Origin: Nostoc linckia FACHB-104
GTDB taxonomy: Bacteria; Cyanobacteriota; Cyanobacteriia; Cyanobacteriales; Nostocaceae
DNA: 64,000 nt
Direction: 5' to 3'
NCBI RefSeq assembly: GCF_014696615.1
Contig: NZ_JACJQJ010000034.1
Span: 16,253 to 80,252, forward strand
Below the pieces are notes generated by a model. The model was not told where the DNA came from. It did not search any database and worked only from the letters and a program-made list of their open reading frames with translations. Of this stretch, positions 8,431 to 16,488 are shown in pieces (the first letter of the stretch is position 1; each line of letters opens with the position of its first letter). The position numbers were made by a program, and so were the translations under genes.

Positions 8431-9011
8431 TGGCTTCTATGGAACGCGAATCAATTAACTTCAAACTTCCCAAAACCTTAACTAAAGCACTCCGCACTGC
8501 CGCACGAGAACGTCATACCACTGCTACTGATTTAGTGATCCAGGGTTTGTATCATGTCCTGGGGCCAACTCCTGGTACAGAAGTGAGTGTAGAAACTCGT
8601 CTACACAATCTAGAAGCCCAATTGAGTGCGCTCGCTAATGGGCAAGAAGTTGGTATAGAATCTGGTGTAGAAAATAGCTTACAGCAAAGACTTTCACTGT
8701 TAGATCAAAAAACCGAAGCCATTGCCCAACGCTTAGCAAAAATAGAAGGAGCAATTTCTGTCCTCTCTGGGCGCTCATATCCTAGCGCTAAGCGCAAATC
8801 AAATAATTACCACCCACCACAACTAGAACTTCAACCATTACCAGCCCAAAACTTAGCCTCAAGACTAGGTTTAACAGCGTCATATCTTGTAGACCACTTT
8901 GAAAAACTTTCCACCAAAGATTTCATCAGTTGGACTCGTAACCGCGACCCAAGAAGCATTGGTTGGGAGTTCCACCCAGAAGATGGTCTTTACCATCCAG
9001 TACCACAATAG
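8430..9011 (+). CDS. Ribbon-helix-helix-like DNA-binding protein
   Basis: A 193-residue protein. The N-terminus (SINFKLPKTLTKALRTAARERHTTATDLVIQGL) has the strand-helix-helix pattern of CopG/MetJ-type regulators. A coiled-coil segment follows (about residues 60-115), then a C-terminal domain (LASRLGLTASYLVDHFEKL) that looks like a second helix-turn-helix, and a WEFHPEDGLYHP tail. It is convergent with the integrase at 9013-9942 (stops 1 bp apart). A plasmid regulator or partition-related protein is plausible; the family name is not recognised. An inverted repeat overlaps its start. Confidence 0.6.
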   Translation: MASMERESINFKLPKTLTKALRTAARERHTTATDLVIQGLYHVLGPTPGTEVSVETRLHNLEAQLSALANGQEVGIESGVENSLQQRLSLLDQKTEAIAQRLAKIEGAISVLSGRSYPSAKRKSNNYHPPQLELQPLPAQNLASRLGLTASYLVDHFEKLSTKDFISWTRNRDPRSIGWEFHPEDGLYHPVPQ

Positions 9012-9012
9012 T

Positions 9013-9942
9013 TTACAAATCCATCAACTTCAAAGCGCTGCTATCACTCGGTCTAGCCTTGAGATAGCGGTCAGTCACCGCCAAGTTGGCATGACCCAAA
9101 GTTTCCTTCACCAGCACTGGGTTAGTTCCTCGCTCAATCGCATGAGAACCATGAGCATGACGCAACCAGTGAACTGAAACCTTTTCACTCAGCCCAGCAG
9201 CTTCTGCTATCTCCTTAATAATTGGATGTAGATTTTGACGGTCGAGATGCCCTCCCTTCTGACTCGCAAACACTGGATCTGTCGCGAGTGCATTTCCCTT
9301 AAACTCCATCAATTCCGCCCATAGCTTCGACTTAATCAGAATAGTCCGGTTTTTGCTGCCCTTGGCCTTACGAACATAAACCTGACCGCTGTCTCCGCGC
9401 GAACTTAAATCTCCCCAAGTTAACTGACACAACTCATTAGCCCGTAACCCCGCCTGATACAACAGCTTGATAATCAACAAATTCCGACGCGCCGTGTATT
9501 GCCTTTTCGGTGTCTTCACTTGTTCCAATTTTTTCTGCGCCATCCGCACCAACAACTTAATATCTGCCTCATCCAAATAGCGTTCATTGATTGCGTCTGG
9601 CATTTCATTGAGCTTGAGCGCCATACCAACATTGAAAGGTAAATAACCAATTTTATGAGCAAAAGAAATCAAACTTTTAGCCGCCGCCAAATACATCCTT
9701 CTGGTACTTTCTGCTTGACCCTGAAATTGAGTTGCGTATTCCACCAAATCTTCATAGGTTACCTTGTTGAGAGGTTTCCCCAAAAACACCAGAAATCGCT
9801 TCGTATAACGCTGGTAAGCCTGTACAGATGACTCTGCCTTCCCTTCCAACCATAAAGCAATCAACTTCGCCTCCCCCTGCCTGGGAGATAGAGTAGCGAT
9901 CGCCTGACGATAGTTGTTTACATGCACCAGCGACAGAGCCAT
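9013..9942 (-). CDS. Tyrosine recombinase (XerC/D-like integrase)
   Basis: A 309-residue tyrosine recombinase. The SAM-like N-terminal domain spans about 25-105 (SSVQAYQRYTKRFLVFL). The catalytic domain carries R167 (QAGLRANELCQL), K194 in the beta-hairpin (RKAKGSKNR), H258xxR261 (HWLRHAHG), H284 (LGHANLAVT) and nucleophile Y293 (DRYLKA). The set is complete, so it should be active. The size is typical of XerC/XerD-like plasmid resolvases. It ends 1 bp from the stop of the converging gene at 8430-9011. An inverted repeat with CAGACA/TGTCTG arms (9964-9987) lies upstream and may be a regulatory or recombination site. Confidence 0.9.
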   Translation of the reverse strand: MALSLVHVNNYRQAIATLSPRQGEAKLIALWLEGKAESSVQAYQRYTKRFLVFLGKPLNKVTYEDLVEYATQFQGQAESTRRMYLAAAKSLISFAHKIGYLPFNVGMALKLNEMPDAINERYLDEADIKLLVRMAQKKLEQVKTPKRQYTARRNLLIIKLLYQAGLRANELCQLTWGDLSSRGDSGQVYVRKAKGSKNRTILIKSKLWAELMEFKGNALATDPVFASQKGGHLDRQNLHPIIKEIAEAAGLSEKVSVHWLRHAHGSHAIERGTNPVLVKETLGHANLAVTDRYLKARPSDSSALKLMDL

Positions 9943-10127
9943 TTGTTTTACTCACTTTTTAATCAGACACAACAGAAGTTTTGTCTGCTTTTATAAGGTC
10001 TGATTTTTATTTTCTCCTAATACAGGTACTTGGGATACATCTATCTTATTTATTAAGTAATGTTAAAGCAGCACTTACTTAGGTATTTAATGCTTTAAAT
10101 GCTAAGTTATATACTTAGCAGACATTA

Positions 10128-10325
10128 GTGCATCAAAAACCATTAGATATAGAGCATATTTTGAAGTACGGGGAGACTCCTCGGAACTTAAACGCCCAAA
10201 ACAACGGAAGGAGACATCACCAAGCACTCCCGTGCAAACGTGGTAAGCCTGGAAACCTAGCAATAGGGATATTAAGATATTGCTATCTTAAGAATCTGCT
10301 TCACTCAGTGAGCAGAGTGTCAACC
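10128..10325 (+). mobile_element. IS200/IS605-like right-end remnant (TnpB-type 3' RNA region)
   Basis: There is no intact transposase or TnpB gene here, but the right side looks like the 3' end of an IS200/IS605-type element. The sequence CTTAAGAATC is followed by a strong hairpin (CTGCTTCACT / AGTGAGCAG, about 10297-10316) and then AGTGTCAA. The preceding 150 bp are GC-richer and hairpin-rich, like the guide-RNA region that overlaps tnpB 3' ends. The end abuts or overlaps the stop codon of the replication gene at 10320. The left end is not defined. Assignment is by resemblance only. Confidence 0.4.
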
Positions 10326-13300
10326 TTCCATCGGTAAAACTTCCTCATCTAGCAAGGCATAAAATTCTGGAACAGCAGCATAAAGTTGCCGCAGTTCATG
10401 AGGATATCTTGCTTGGCACTCCAACACAGTCTCCCAGCGCAAAACTCCACTCCATCGCTTGAGAATGACTTTAATTGCGTCCACTCCTTGAGCAACAACA
10501 GAACGAAGCATTTCCACACAATGGAGTAGGGAAATGGGGTCAGTAGGAGGTGGGTCAAAATCCGTAGTAACCCCCCCCTGATCAGGGGAGTTAGCTATAC
10601 ATTTATGGGGGGGGGTGGATACGGGCTGTTGTTTTCGCTCTACAGCAGATTGGGGCTGCATGATCGCCTGTAATGAAGTGGGAGTTTTGCCAACAGAACT
10701 TGTATTCGACTCTTTGAAGGTACGCCCTTGTTGACGGTGAGCAATTACATGAAAAGCAAATTCTAATTCCTCTAGTGAAAGTGAGTAAATTTTCACTTGT
10801 TGACCGCGTGGCCCCTGTTTGCGGCAGGATAACTTGAGTCCCAGCTGCTCAACTAAAATAGCTAGTAACCAAATGGGTTCGCAGTCAGAGGGGACGGTAA
10901 AACCAAGAATTGCTTTAATATGAGCAGCACAATGTGAGGCAATCTCCCTCATATTCAGTAAGTCTGGGTCGGTTGCCGTCATCTCGCCCCCGGCTATCAA
11001 TCGTTGAAGAATGTGATGTAAACCCAAATTGAAGCGGGCCAGCCAACGCGCCGAGTAATTCCCCCAGTCGATGCATAAAGGTAATTTTTCGCGTTCGGTG
11101 CGGTCTTTATCTGTGACAATTTTTGGTGGTGCTGGATATTGCCTCCCTGTTTTAGGGTCAACAATTGAATCGAAAGGTTGTTCTAAAATTGCTTCTAAGT
11201 CGGCAAGCGCACCAATTAGCCGACCACCCGCATCTTTTTCAACGAGTTGGGGGGTGACCTCCATACCGTAAGCTGACCGAATACGATACTTCTCGCACTC
11301 AAAAACTGCTTCTGGTGGCAAGTAATCTTTGCTCTTACGCTGACGATACTCAGTTGCTGTAATATCATTAGCCCTGGTAACAGCCAGATGATAAGCAGTA
11401 TCCAAAACCGCCGCAGATTTTTTCAAATTTTCCAGGGAAAGCAGATCGTCATTACTCCCTACTGAGATAAATATATTGCCCATCTCTGACAGCAGCGAGC
11501 GCAAATCATCACGCAGATTATTGATAGACTGGTTGCGGTTGGCCAAAATTTGGCAGTAAGCCTCTAGCGCCCAATCTTTCTCTGCACCCCGCTTACCAGT
11601 TTGACGGTCAATTCGCAACAAAAAAGCCGTCATTTCGTTTGTTTGCAGTAAGCGTTCTTTAATTTTGGCGGCGTTAGTGTCTTTGTAGCCAAAGGGAGGG
11701 CGCTTTGCCACCCAAACGTGAAATGGAACTAAGGGACGATAACGATACAGCTGTTGGGCGCACTCAGTTGCAGTTTGGGAAACTCCATGAAACGCACCAA
11801 AAACCACATCAAAATGATATTGGGCAATGTCTACTCCAGTCCCGAGGCTGGGAGAGGTTAGTAAAGCATCAAGGTTTTTGACGGCGTTGGTAATATCTTT
11901 GATGAAAGCAATGTTTTCTTCAGCACCGGAGTTATCTGAATGAATAGACCAGATGCGTAGCTGATTTTTCAAGGCTTGCAGATTTTGCTCGTCAGCGCTA
12001 TTTTTGTCGTCTTTTGAGCAGATTTGCACTGTGAGTGACTGTTCAAGTTTTTTAATAAAGCGCTTCGAGTCAGAAACTACCATAATTTTTTGCCCACTCA
12101 TCAGCGCTGCTGAAATTTGAGCAACTAGAGCGCTGGAATTATTACCTTCATACCAGTAAATAGTCCGCTCTCCATTTCGCCACTCGTTTTTGATGATGTA
12201 TGGGACTTCTGGTTGTGGTCGCATTGCTCGAAAGAAGTCGATGGTAACGTCGTCCATGTGAGCATCAGCTATGACAACCAGTGGAGCATTGTATACTATA
12301 TATTCCAGTACTTCGATTATTGCGGCGCGATGTTCCTTGCAAGTGTTACTGTGCAAAAGGTGTGTGAGGTATTGGCAAGCTTCATCAATAAAGATGCAGC
12401 CGTAGGTGAGGGCTTGAGTGTTGAGCTTATGCAAGCTATCAATAGTAATGCTCAAAGCAGTAGCTTGAGCTAAGCCTACATAACCCAATTCTGAGTACAT
12501 GGCAGTTTCTAAGCGCAGAGCCAGATTTTTCAGCAGGTTAACGCGATGTCCGTTGTTGAGGAATCTTGCTGTTGGATTTTGGTTACGCCACCAGCGCATG
12601 AGTTCAGTTTTACCTGTACCCATATCACTCCACAAAACCACAAGCCCTGATTGAGGAAAGCGAAAAGATGCTCTGCTCCCAGAAGAATATTGGGCACAGG
12701 TGAGAGAATGGCGGTAATTTTCGACTAGGTTTTTGGAGTCAGATAGATGGGTTGCTGCACAGCTAACTTCGTGCGACTCAAATTTTGGAGTCATGTCTTG
12801 GGGTTGCTGTAAAGCTAATTGTGTCTGACTCCCCTGTTTTAGGGACTGAGGTGGACAATGAGAATTAACTTTGGGGGTGAACAATTGTGCTTTTGCTTCC
12901 TCATCAAAATTGGGAATGTCCAAAGCTTGGGTTAGATATTTGATATTGACTGTCACATCTGGTTTATATTTGCTGAGTCCCCATTTTCTAGCACGATAGG
13001 AGCGCCGATAATCAGCCAGTGCTTTGGCATCATCAATAATTGCCAACAGTAGTGCTAAAGCATCCTTACCCCTAGAGACCACAAAATCATCAACACCTTT
13101 TTCTGGCCCTGGTAATAACGCCACTTCAGTTGTGCAACCGTATGCCTCAATTGCTTTAGCCGTGCGAACTGTTGCTTGAAAAACTGACCAGCGGGTCGAA
13201 GCTTTTGTTTCATAATCGAAGAGAATAATAAACTTGCGCCCGCTTCCTGCCAAGGGTACTAAGTCTGGATGTAAACGTTCATCAAAATCCTGCGATCCCA

Positions 13301-13931
13301 CGCGCCCGTTCCAAATTCCCGGGAGTGCGAGCGCTACAAATCCATGACTGAGTAAACAGGCTGCTTTTTTCTCTCCCTCACAAAGAATGATGGGAATTTC
13401 TTTATGTAACTGCACCCACTCCCAAAATAAGCGTGGGTTGAGTCGGTCAAACAGACGTAATGCTAAGGGAGAATGATATCGTTTGATATTGTATCGTCGG
13501 GCAACTTGATCCCAAATACTGTTGGGGACATCAAAGTAAGTGACGCGGTTGGGTGTTTTGGGAGGAGATTCGTATTTGACGGGTTTGTTTTTCTCAAAAT
13601 CAATGCGGGGATGATCTGGTTTGAAACGTCCCCACTCCATCGGAAGCCAATTGTTGAGTGGGTCTAGTCCATTTACCCACCATCCCCCCAATGTCGTGTG
13701 GGCATATTTTCTTAAGTATCCATCTCGTAATCGCCCATCGTTACGTCTGGCTGTTTGGGGTAGTGCGTAAAGTAAATATTCATATACTATTGAGCCACTA
13801 AGAGAACGAACATTGAGCGCAGTTAATTGGGGGTCAACACCTGAAGCTGTTACCCATTCAAGCCAATGGTTGTCTGTTAATTGGTCTTGACCATTCGTAA
13901 CATTGATATTAATTACATTGGGAAGTGTCAT
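10320..13931 (-). CDS. CyRepA1-type plasmid replication protein (DUF3854 plus helicase)
   Basis: A 1203-residue protein. The N-terminal third has the DUF3854 pattern, a Toprim-like segment (IPIILCEGEKKAACLLSHG, then FIILFDYETK and GPEKGVDDFV). The middle has a Walker A motif SDMGTGKTE near residue 435 and a Walker B/DExx-type IFIDEACQ near 510, followed by helicase-like blocks (KIMVVSDSKRF; LLTSPSLGTGVDI; ATECAQQLYRYR). This is the layout of the cyanobacterial plasmid initiator family CyRepA1, which starts plasmid replication. It contains uninterrupted C8 (10571-10578) and G9 (10607-10615) tracts. Its stop overlaps an IS-like right end. A stem-loop that sequesters the ribosome site precedes the start. 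Confidence 0.8.
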   Translation of the reverse strand: MTLPNVININVTNGQDQLTDNHWLEWVTASGVDPQLTALNVRSLSGSIVYEYLLYALPQTARRNDGRLRDGYLRKYAHTTLGGWWVNGLDPLNNWLPMEWGRFKPDHPRIDFEKNKPVKYESPPKTPNRVTYFDVPNSIWDQVARRYNIKRYHSPLALRLFDRLNPRLFWEWVQLHKEIPIILCEGEKKAACLLSHGFVALALPGIWNGRVGSQDFDERLHPDLVPLAGSGRKFIILFDYETKASTRWSVFQATVRTAKAIEAYGCTTEVALLPGPEKGVDDFVVSRGKDALALLLAIIDDAKALADYRRSYRARKWGLSKYKPDVTVNIKYLTQALDIPNFDEEAKAQLFTPKVNSHCPPQSLKQGSQTQLALQQPQDMTPKFESHEVSCAATHLSDSKNLVENYRHSLTCAQYSSGSRASFRFPQSGLVVLWSDMGTGKTELMRWWRNQNPTARFLNNGHRVNLLKNLALRLETAMYSELGYVGLAQATALSITIDSLHKLNTQALTYGCIFIDEACQYLTHLLHSNTCKEHRAAIIEVLEYIVYNAPLVVIADAHMDDVTIDFFRAMRPQPEVPYIIKNEWRNGERTIYWYEGNNSSALVAQISAALMSGQKIMVVSDSKRFIKKLEQSLTVQICSKDDKNSADEQNLQALKNQLRIWSIHSDNSGAEENIAFIKDITNAVKNLDALLTSPSLGTGVDIAQYHFDVVFGAFHGVSQTATECAQQLYRYRPLVPFHVWVAKRPPFGYKDTNAAKIKERLLQTNEMTAFLLRIDRQTGKRGAEKDWALEAYCQILANRNQSINNLRDDLRSLLSEMGNIFISVGSNDDLLSLENLKKSAAVLDTAYHLAVTRANDITATEYRQRKSKDYLPPEAVFECEKYRIRSAYGMEVTPQLVEKDAGGRLIGALADLEAILEQPFDSIVDPKTGRQYPAPPKIVTDKDRTEREKLPLCIDWGNYSARWLARFNLGLHHILQRLIAGGEMTATDPDLLNMREIASHCAAHIKAILGFTVPSDCEPIWLLAILVEQLGLKLSCRKQGPRGQQVKIYSLSLEELEFAFHVIAHRQQGRTFKESNTSSVGKTPTSLQAIMQPQSAVERKQQPVSTPPHKCIANSPDQGGVTTDFDPPPTDPISLLHCVEMLRSVVAQGVDAIKVILKRWSGVLRWETVLECQARYPHELRQLYAAVPEFYALLDEEVLPMEG

Positions 13932-13940
13932 TATTTCATC

Positions 13941-13967
13941 CTCCGATGATGATTGTGTTCATCGGAG
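13941..13967 (-). promoter_or_regulatory. Ribosome-site-sequestering stem-loop before replication gene
   Basis: On the minus strand a perfect 9-bp stem (CTCCGATGA / TCATCGGAG) with a 9-base loop lies 9 bases upstream of the ATG. Its 3' arm contains the GGAG of the GGAGG ribosome-binding site. When folded, it would hide the Shine-Dalgarno sequence. Translational control of the initiator is the natural reading; the regulator (antisense RNA, protein or temperature) is unknown. Confidence 0.55.
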
Positions 13968-14648
13968 CTACCCACTGTTTGAGAGGGTGGGGTGTAGATT
14001 GTAGTGAAGATTCTTCTCCTACTTCTTACTCTTTCTCAAGCTGAGGTTGTTCAGATTTGAATTTTGGCTTTTAAAACAAATATCATTGTCCAAAACCTTA
14101 AAATTTCATTACATAATTGAAGATATTTCTCAATTATTTTTCGCCAACCTAAATACCTACTTTTGAAAGGCCCCCTAACCCTACTCTTTGAGGCGAAAGT
14201 AGTGGCGTTAATATCATGTGTTACCAAAAGCTAACAACTTCATCTCAACTCAGTTAAGAAAAAGATTTGAGATTTATAAAAAACCAGTTGTGCTCCTTAA
14301 AAGGCTGAAATTCTAAGGAACGAAACTTAAGAAGTTAGTTTGGCATTCTTTGATACCACTTAATTAAAGTTACACTCACTTTACCTCTATGACGCAGACA
14401 TTGTTACATTGAAATTGCTTTTATATTTGTTACGGTTAGTTGTTAACCGCATAGCGTATGTCTAGCGTGTGGGCAGCTAACCGATTTCTTTTTGGAGTGA
14501 CTTGCCAAAATTCCCTAAGGTCAAGGTAATGCTTAGGGCGTTGTCAGTCAAAAAATCAAAAAATCAGTGCTATGTTTTAGCTCAAGGTCAAACAAAACAG
14601 CTTTTAGCTCGAAAAATTGATGATTCACGACATTATCCTCATATAAGA
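13968..14648. other. Replication-gene upstream region with small palindromes
   Basis: No gene is visible. It holds CGGTTA-GTTGT-TAACCG around 14435-14451 with a further CTAACCG nearby, and a stem-loop CCCTAAG / CTTAGGG (14513-14519 / 14532-14538). Because it lies directly upstream of a plasmid initiator gene, it is a candidate origin or control region, but I see no clear iteron array. Confidence 0.4.
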
Positions 14649-14792
14649 GGCATCTAGCCGAAAAATTTCTGCCTAAACTATTTGTGACTAGATGATCTAG
14701 CTATCAAAATGTTTTCCACCTACAGTCGGTCTAGAGTTAGGAGAAATTGTAGCGCTAGATGCCTTTTTTGCTATTTGTCTAAAAAAAGGCAT
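14649..14792. other. Mutually exclusive stem-loops with T-tract hairpin
   Basis: GGCATCTAGC (14649-14658) is the exact complement of GCTAGATGCC (14754-14763). The latter overlaps a second inverted repeat, ATGCCTTTTTT (14759-14769) with AAAAAAGGCAT (14782-14792). The middle arm can pair with only one partner at a time. This resembles an attenuator or antisense-RNA target and lies in the control region of the replication gene (transcribed leftward) and upstream of the IsrB element. Confidence 0.4.
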
Positions 14793-14824
14793 ACTACTCC
14801 ATCCCCTATATGCTAATATTGGCA

Positions 14825-14930
14825 ACAGGGGTCGGTCGTAAGGTATCGTTAGGCTCTAAACAATTTTGGTGTTTTCTTGACCGCCAAGTCCTTCGGACAC
14901 CAATCCTGTTTTCTAACGACTCCCCTCACA
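14825..14930. other. Nested inverted-repeat structured element
   Basis: TCGTTAG / CTAACGA (about 14847-14853 and 14915-14921) enclose TTGGTGT / ACACCAA (about 14866 and 14898). An outer AGGGG / CCCCT pairing closes the structure. It could be a folded RNA or the hairpin of a mobile-element end. It lies about 100 bp left of the presumed IsrB element boundary. No coding function is seen. Confidence 0.35.
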
Positions 14931-15029
14931 TTCTGGTTATCTCAATATATTGCTTTTGTCGGTTTCACCTCCTTCAAACATCGACGAAGACCATTTCTGG
15001 GTATCATTGCTTTCGCTAGAGTAACATGA

Positions 15030-15310
15030 ATTGCTCCTGGACAGTATTAAAACGGGCTGATATCTTCCGTGTTGCCGATGATGTTGCAAATTTCACCAAC
15101 CTCTCCCTAAAAGGGACGAGGATTGACCAAACCAATTTGGACAATGTAAGCGGTGAATAGCCCATTTGAGTTGCTAGATGTCACAGACTTCCGAGTACTT
15201 CCCTAGCCCGGATTCACTCTAAACCTGATTGGTACAGGTGTTGCGTAAGGGCAAGCCATACTTCTAGCAATGGGCGAAGGGACTAAAACAGTGATTGGGT
15301 TATACCAAAA
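15030..15310 (+). ncRNA. HEARO / omega RNA of the IsrB element
   Basis: The 281 bases before the IsrB start codon are rich in nested stems. GGGCT (15054-15058) pairs with AGCCC (15159-15163). Inside, TTCACC (15092-15097) pairs with GGTGAA (15152-15157). There are two internal hairpins at about 15100-15121 (TCCC-AAAA-GGGA core) and 15122-15145 (ATTG/CAAT with CCAA/TTGG). Downstream are ACCTG/CAGGT (about 15223-15239), TTGC/GCAA, and TCACT (15214-15218) with AGTGA (15290-15294). This position, length and density match HEARO RNAs, the guide-carrying RNAs of IscB/IsrB nucleases. An ATGA at 15026-15029 fits the known HEARO insertion context. The guide would be the roughly 20 bases upstream. Confidence 0.7.
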
Positions 15311-16408
15311 ATGCGAATTCCAGTAGTAGATCAAAATCACAAGCCACTCATGCCGACAACCCCGGGACGAGCCAGGAAATGGGTAGAATCAGGCAAGGCA
15401 GTTAAACGCTGGTCAGATAGTGGGCAATTTTATGTCCAACTAACAGGTGAGCCGTCAGGTAGAGCAACTCAAGACATAGTTATTGGAATCGACCCTGGCA
15501 AGTCCTACTCTGGTATCGGTGTGCAGTCAGCGAAATTTACCTTGTACACAGCCCATCTCGTCCTGCCATTCAAGACAGTGCGAGAACGGATGGATGCAAG
15601 AAGATTGATGCGTCGTGGACGTAGAGGTAGGAAGATCAATCGCAAGGTTGCTTTTGCTCAACGCGCCCATCGACAAAAACGCTTTAGCAATCGTCGCCAA
15701 TGCAAGCTTGCACCCTCAATCAGAGCCAATCGCCAGCTTGAACTGAGAATAGTTGCCGAGCTATGCAAAATCTATCCAGTCACAGAGACAAGGTACGAGT
15801 ATGTCCGGGCTGATGTAGATTTAACAAGTGGACGCAAAAAGGCAAAGTCAGGCAAAGGATTCTCGCCCGTTATGGTGGGTCAGGCGTGGATGTTGGCGCA
15901 ACTAGCCAAATTTACACCTGTGGTCAAGGTTGAGGGCTACCAAACAGCCTCAACCCGCAAGCACCTGGGACTGGTCAAGAACAAGTCCGATAAATCCAAG
16001 GCAGAATTTAACACTCATACAGTAGATGGAGTTGCCATCGCAGCGACTCACTTTGTCGAGTATCGACAGTATCACAGAAAAGGAGAGGACGGAGCTCATT
16101 GGGTTGGCTCTGTTGCTATTACCCCTGCACAATTTTTCGTAATTCGTCGCCCTCCCTATTCCAGGCGACAACTGCATTTAATGCTCCCCGCCAAAGGTGG
16201 AGTTCGCCGAAAATATGGCGGCACTACCACTGGTCATGGATTCCGTAAAGGAGATTTAGTCAATTCACCTAAAGGAGTTGGCTATGTCAGCGGGGATACA
16301 CAAAAACAGATATCTGTCAGCGATGCAAGTTGGAGAAGGCTTGGACAGATAGCAGCTAGCAAGATTCAACTAATTCGGCGTTCAAACGGATTGGTAGTTG
16401 TTTGCTAG
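15311..16408 (+). CDS. isrB: IsrB-type RNA-guided RuvC nickase
   Basis: A 365-residue protein. It carries the N-terminal PLMP domain (KPLMPTTPGRARKWVESGKA, PLMP at residues 12-15), RuvC-I with D61 (VIGIDPGKSYSGIG), and a strongly basic bridge helix (about 93-130, RLMRRGRRGRKINRK). RuvC-II follows around E162 (VTETRYEYV) and RuvC-III with H236 and D239 (HTVDGVAIAATH), then a C-terminal domain (about 250-365). Only about 70 residues separate RuvC-II and RuvC-III, so the HNH domain of IscB is absent. This and the roughly 350-residue size define IsrB, which nicks the non-target strand under omega-RNA guidance. A structured RNA lies immediately upstream and a hairpin immediately downstream, as in IS200/IS605-derived elements. 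No TnpA is present, so movement would need a helper. Confidence 0.85.
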   Translation: MRIPVVDQNHKPLMPTTPGRARKWVESGKAVKRWSDSGQFYVQLTGEPSGRATQDIVIGIDPGKSYSGIGVQSAKFTLYTAHLVLPFKTVRERMDARRLMRRGRRGRKINRKVAFAQRAHRQKRFSNRRQCKLAPSIRANRQLELRIVAELCKIYPVTETRYEYVRADVDLTSGRKKAKSGKGFSPVMVGQAWMLAQLAKFTPVVKVEGYQTASTRKHLGLVKNKSDKSKAEFNTHTVDGVAIAATHFVEYRQYHRKGEDGAHWVGSVAITPAQFFVIRRPPYSRRQLHLMLPAKGGVRRKYGGTTTGHGFRKGDLVNSPKGVGYVSGDTQKQISVSDASWRRLGQIAASKIQLIRRSNGLVVVC

Positions 16409-16420
16409 ATCCATGTAAAG

Positions 16421-16446
16421 CCGTCCTTCAGCGAAGCGAAGGACGG
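16421..16446. repeat. Right-end hairpin of the IsrB element
   Basis: A perfect 9-bp stem, CCGTCCTTC / GAAGGACGG, with an 8-base loop lies 12 bp after the isrB stop. Subterminal hairpins of this type mark the ends of IS200/IS605-like elements and could also terminate isrB transcription. The exact right boundary is not defined. Confidence 0.6.
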
Positions 16447-16488
16447 GGTAAGAGACCCATATTTTCGATGAAAGCCGCCTGGTGACTC

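Noticed and set aside
10128..10337. 69-codon frame as a gene
   Set aside because: Composition is not protein-like, it overlaps the replication gene's stop, and the DNA fits an IS right end instead.
14810..15019. 69-codon frame before IsrB
   Set aside because: It covers a nested inverted repeat and has an irregular, cysteine- and phenylalanine-rich composition without a ribosome site.
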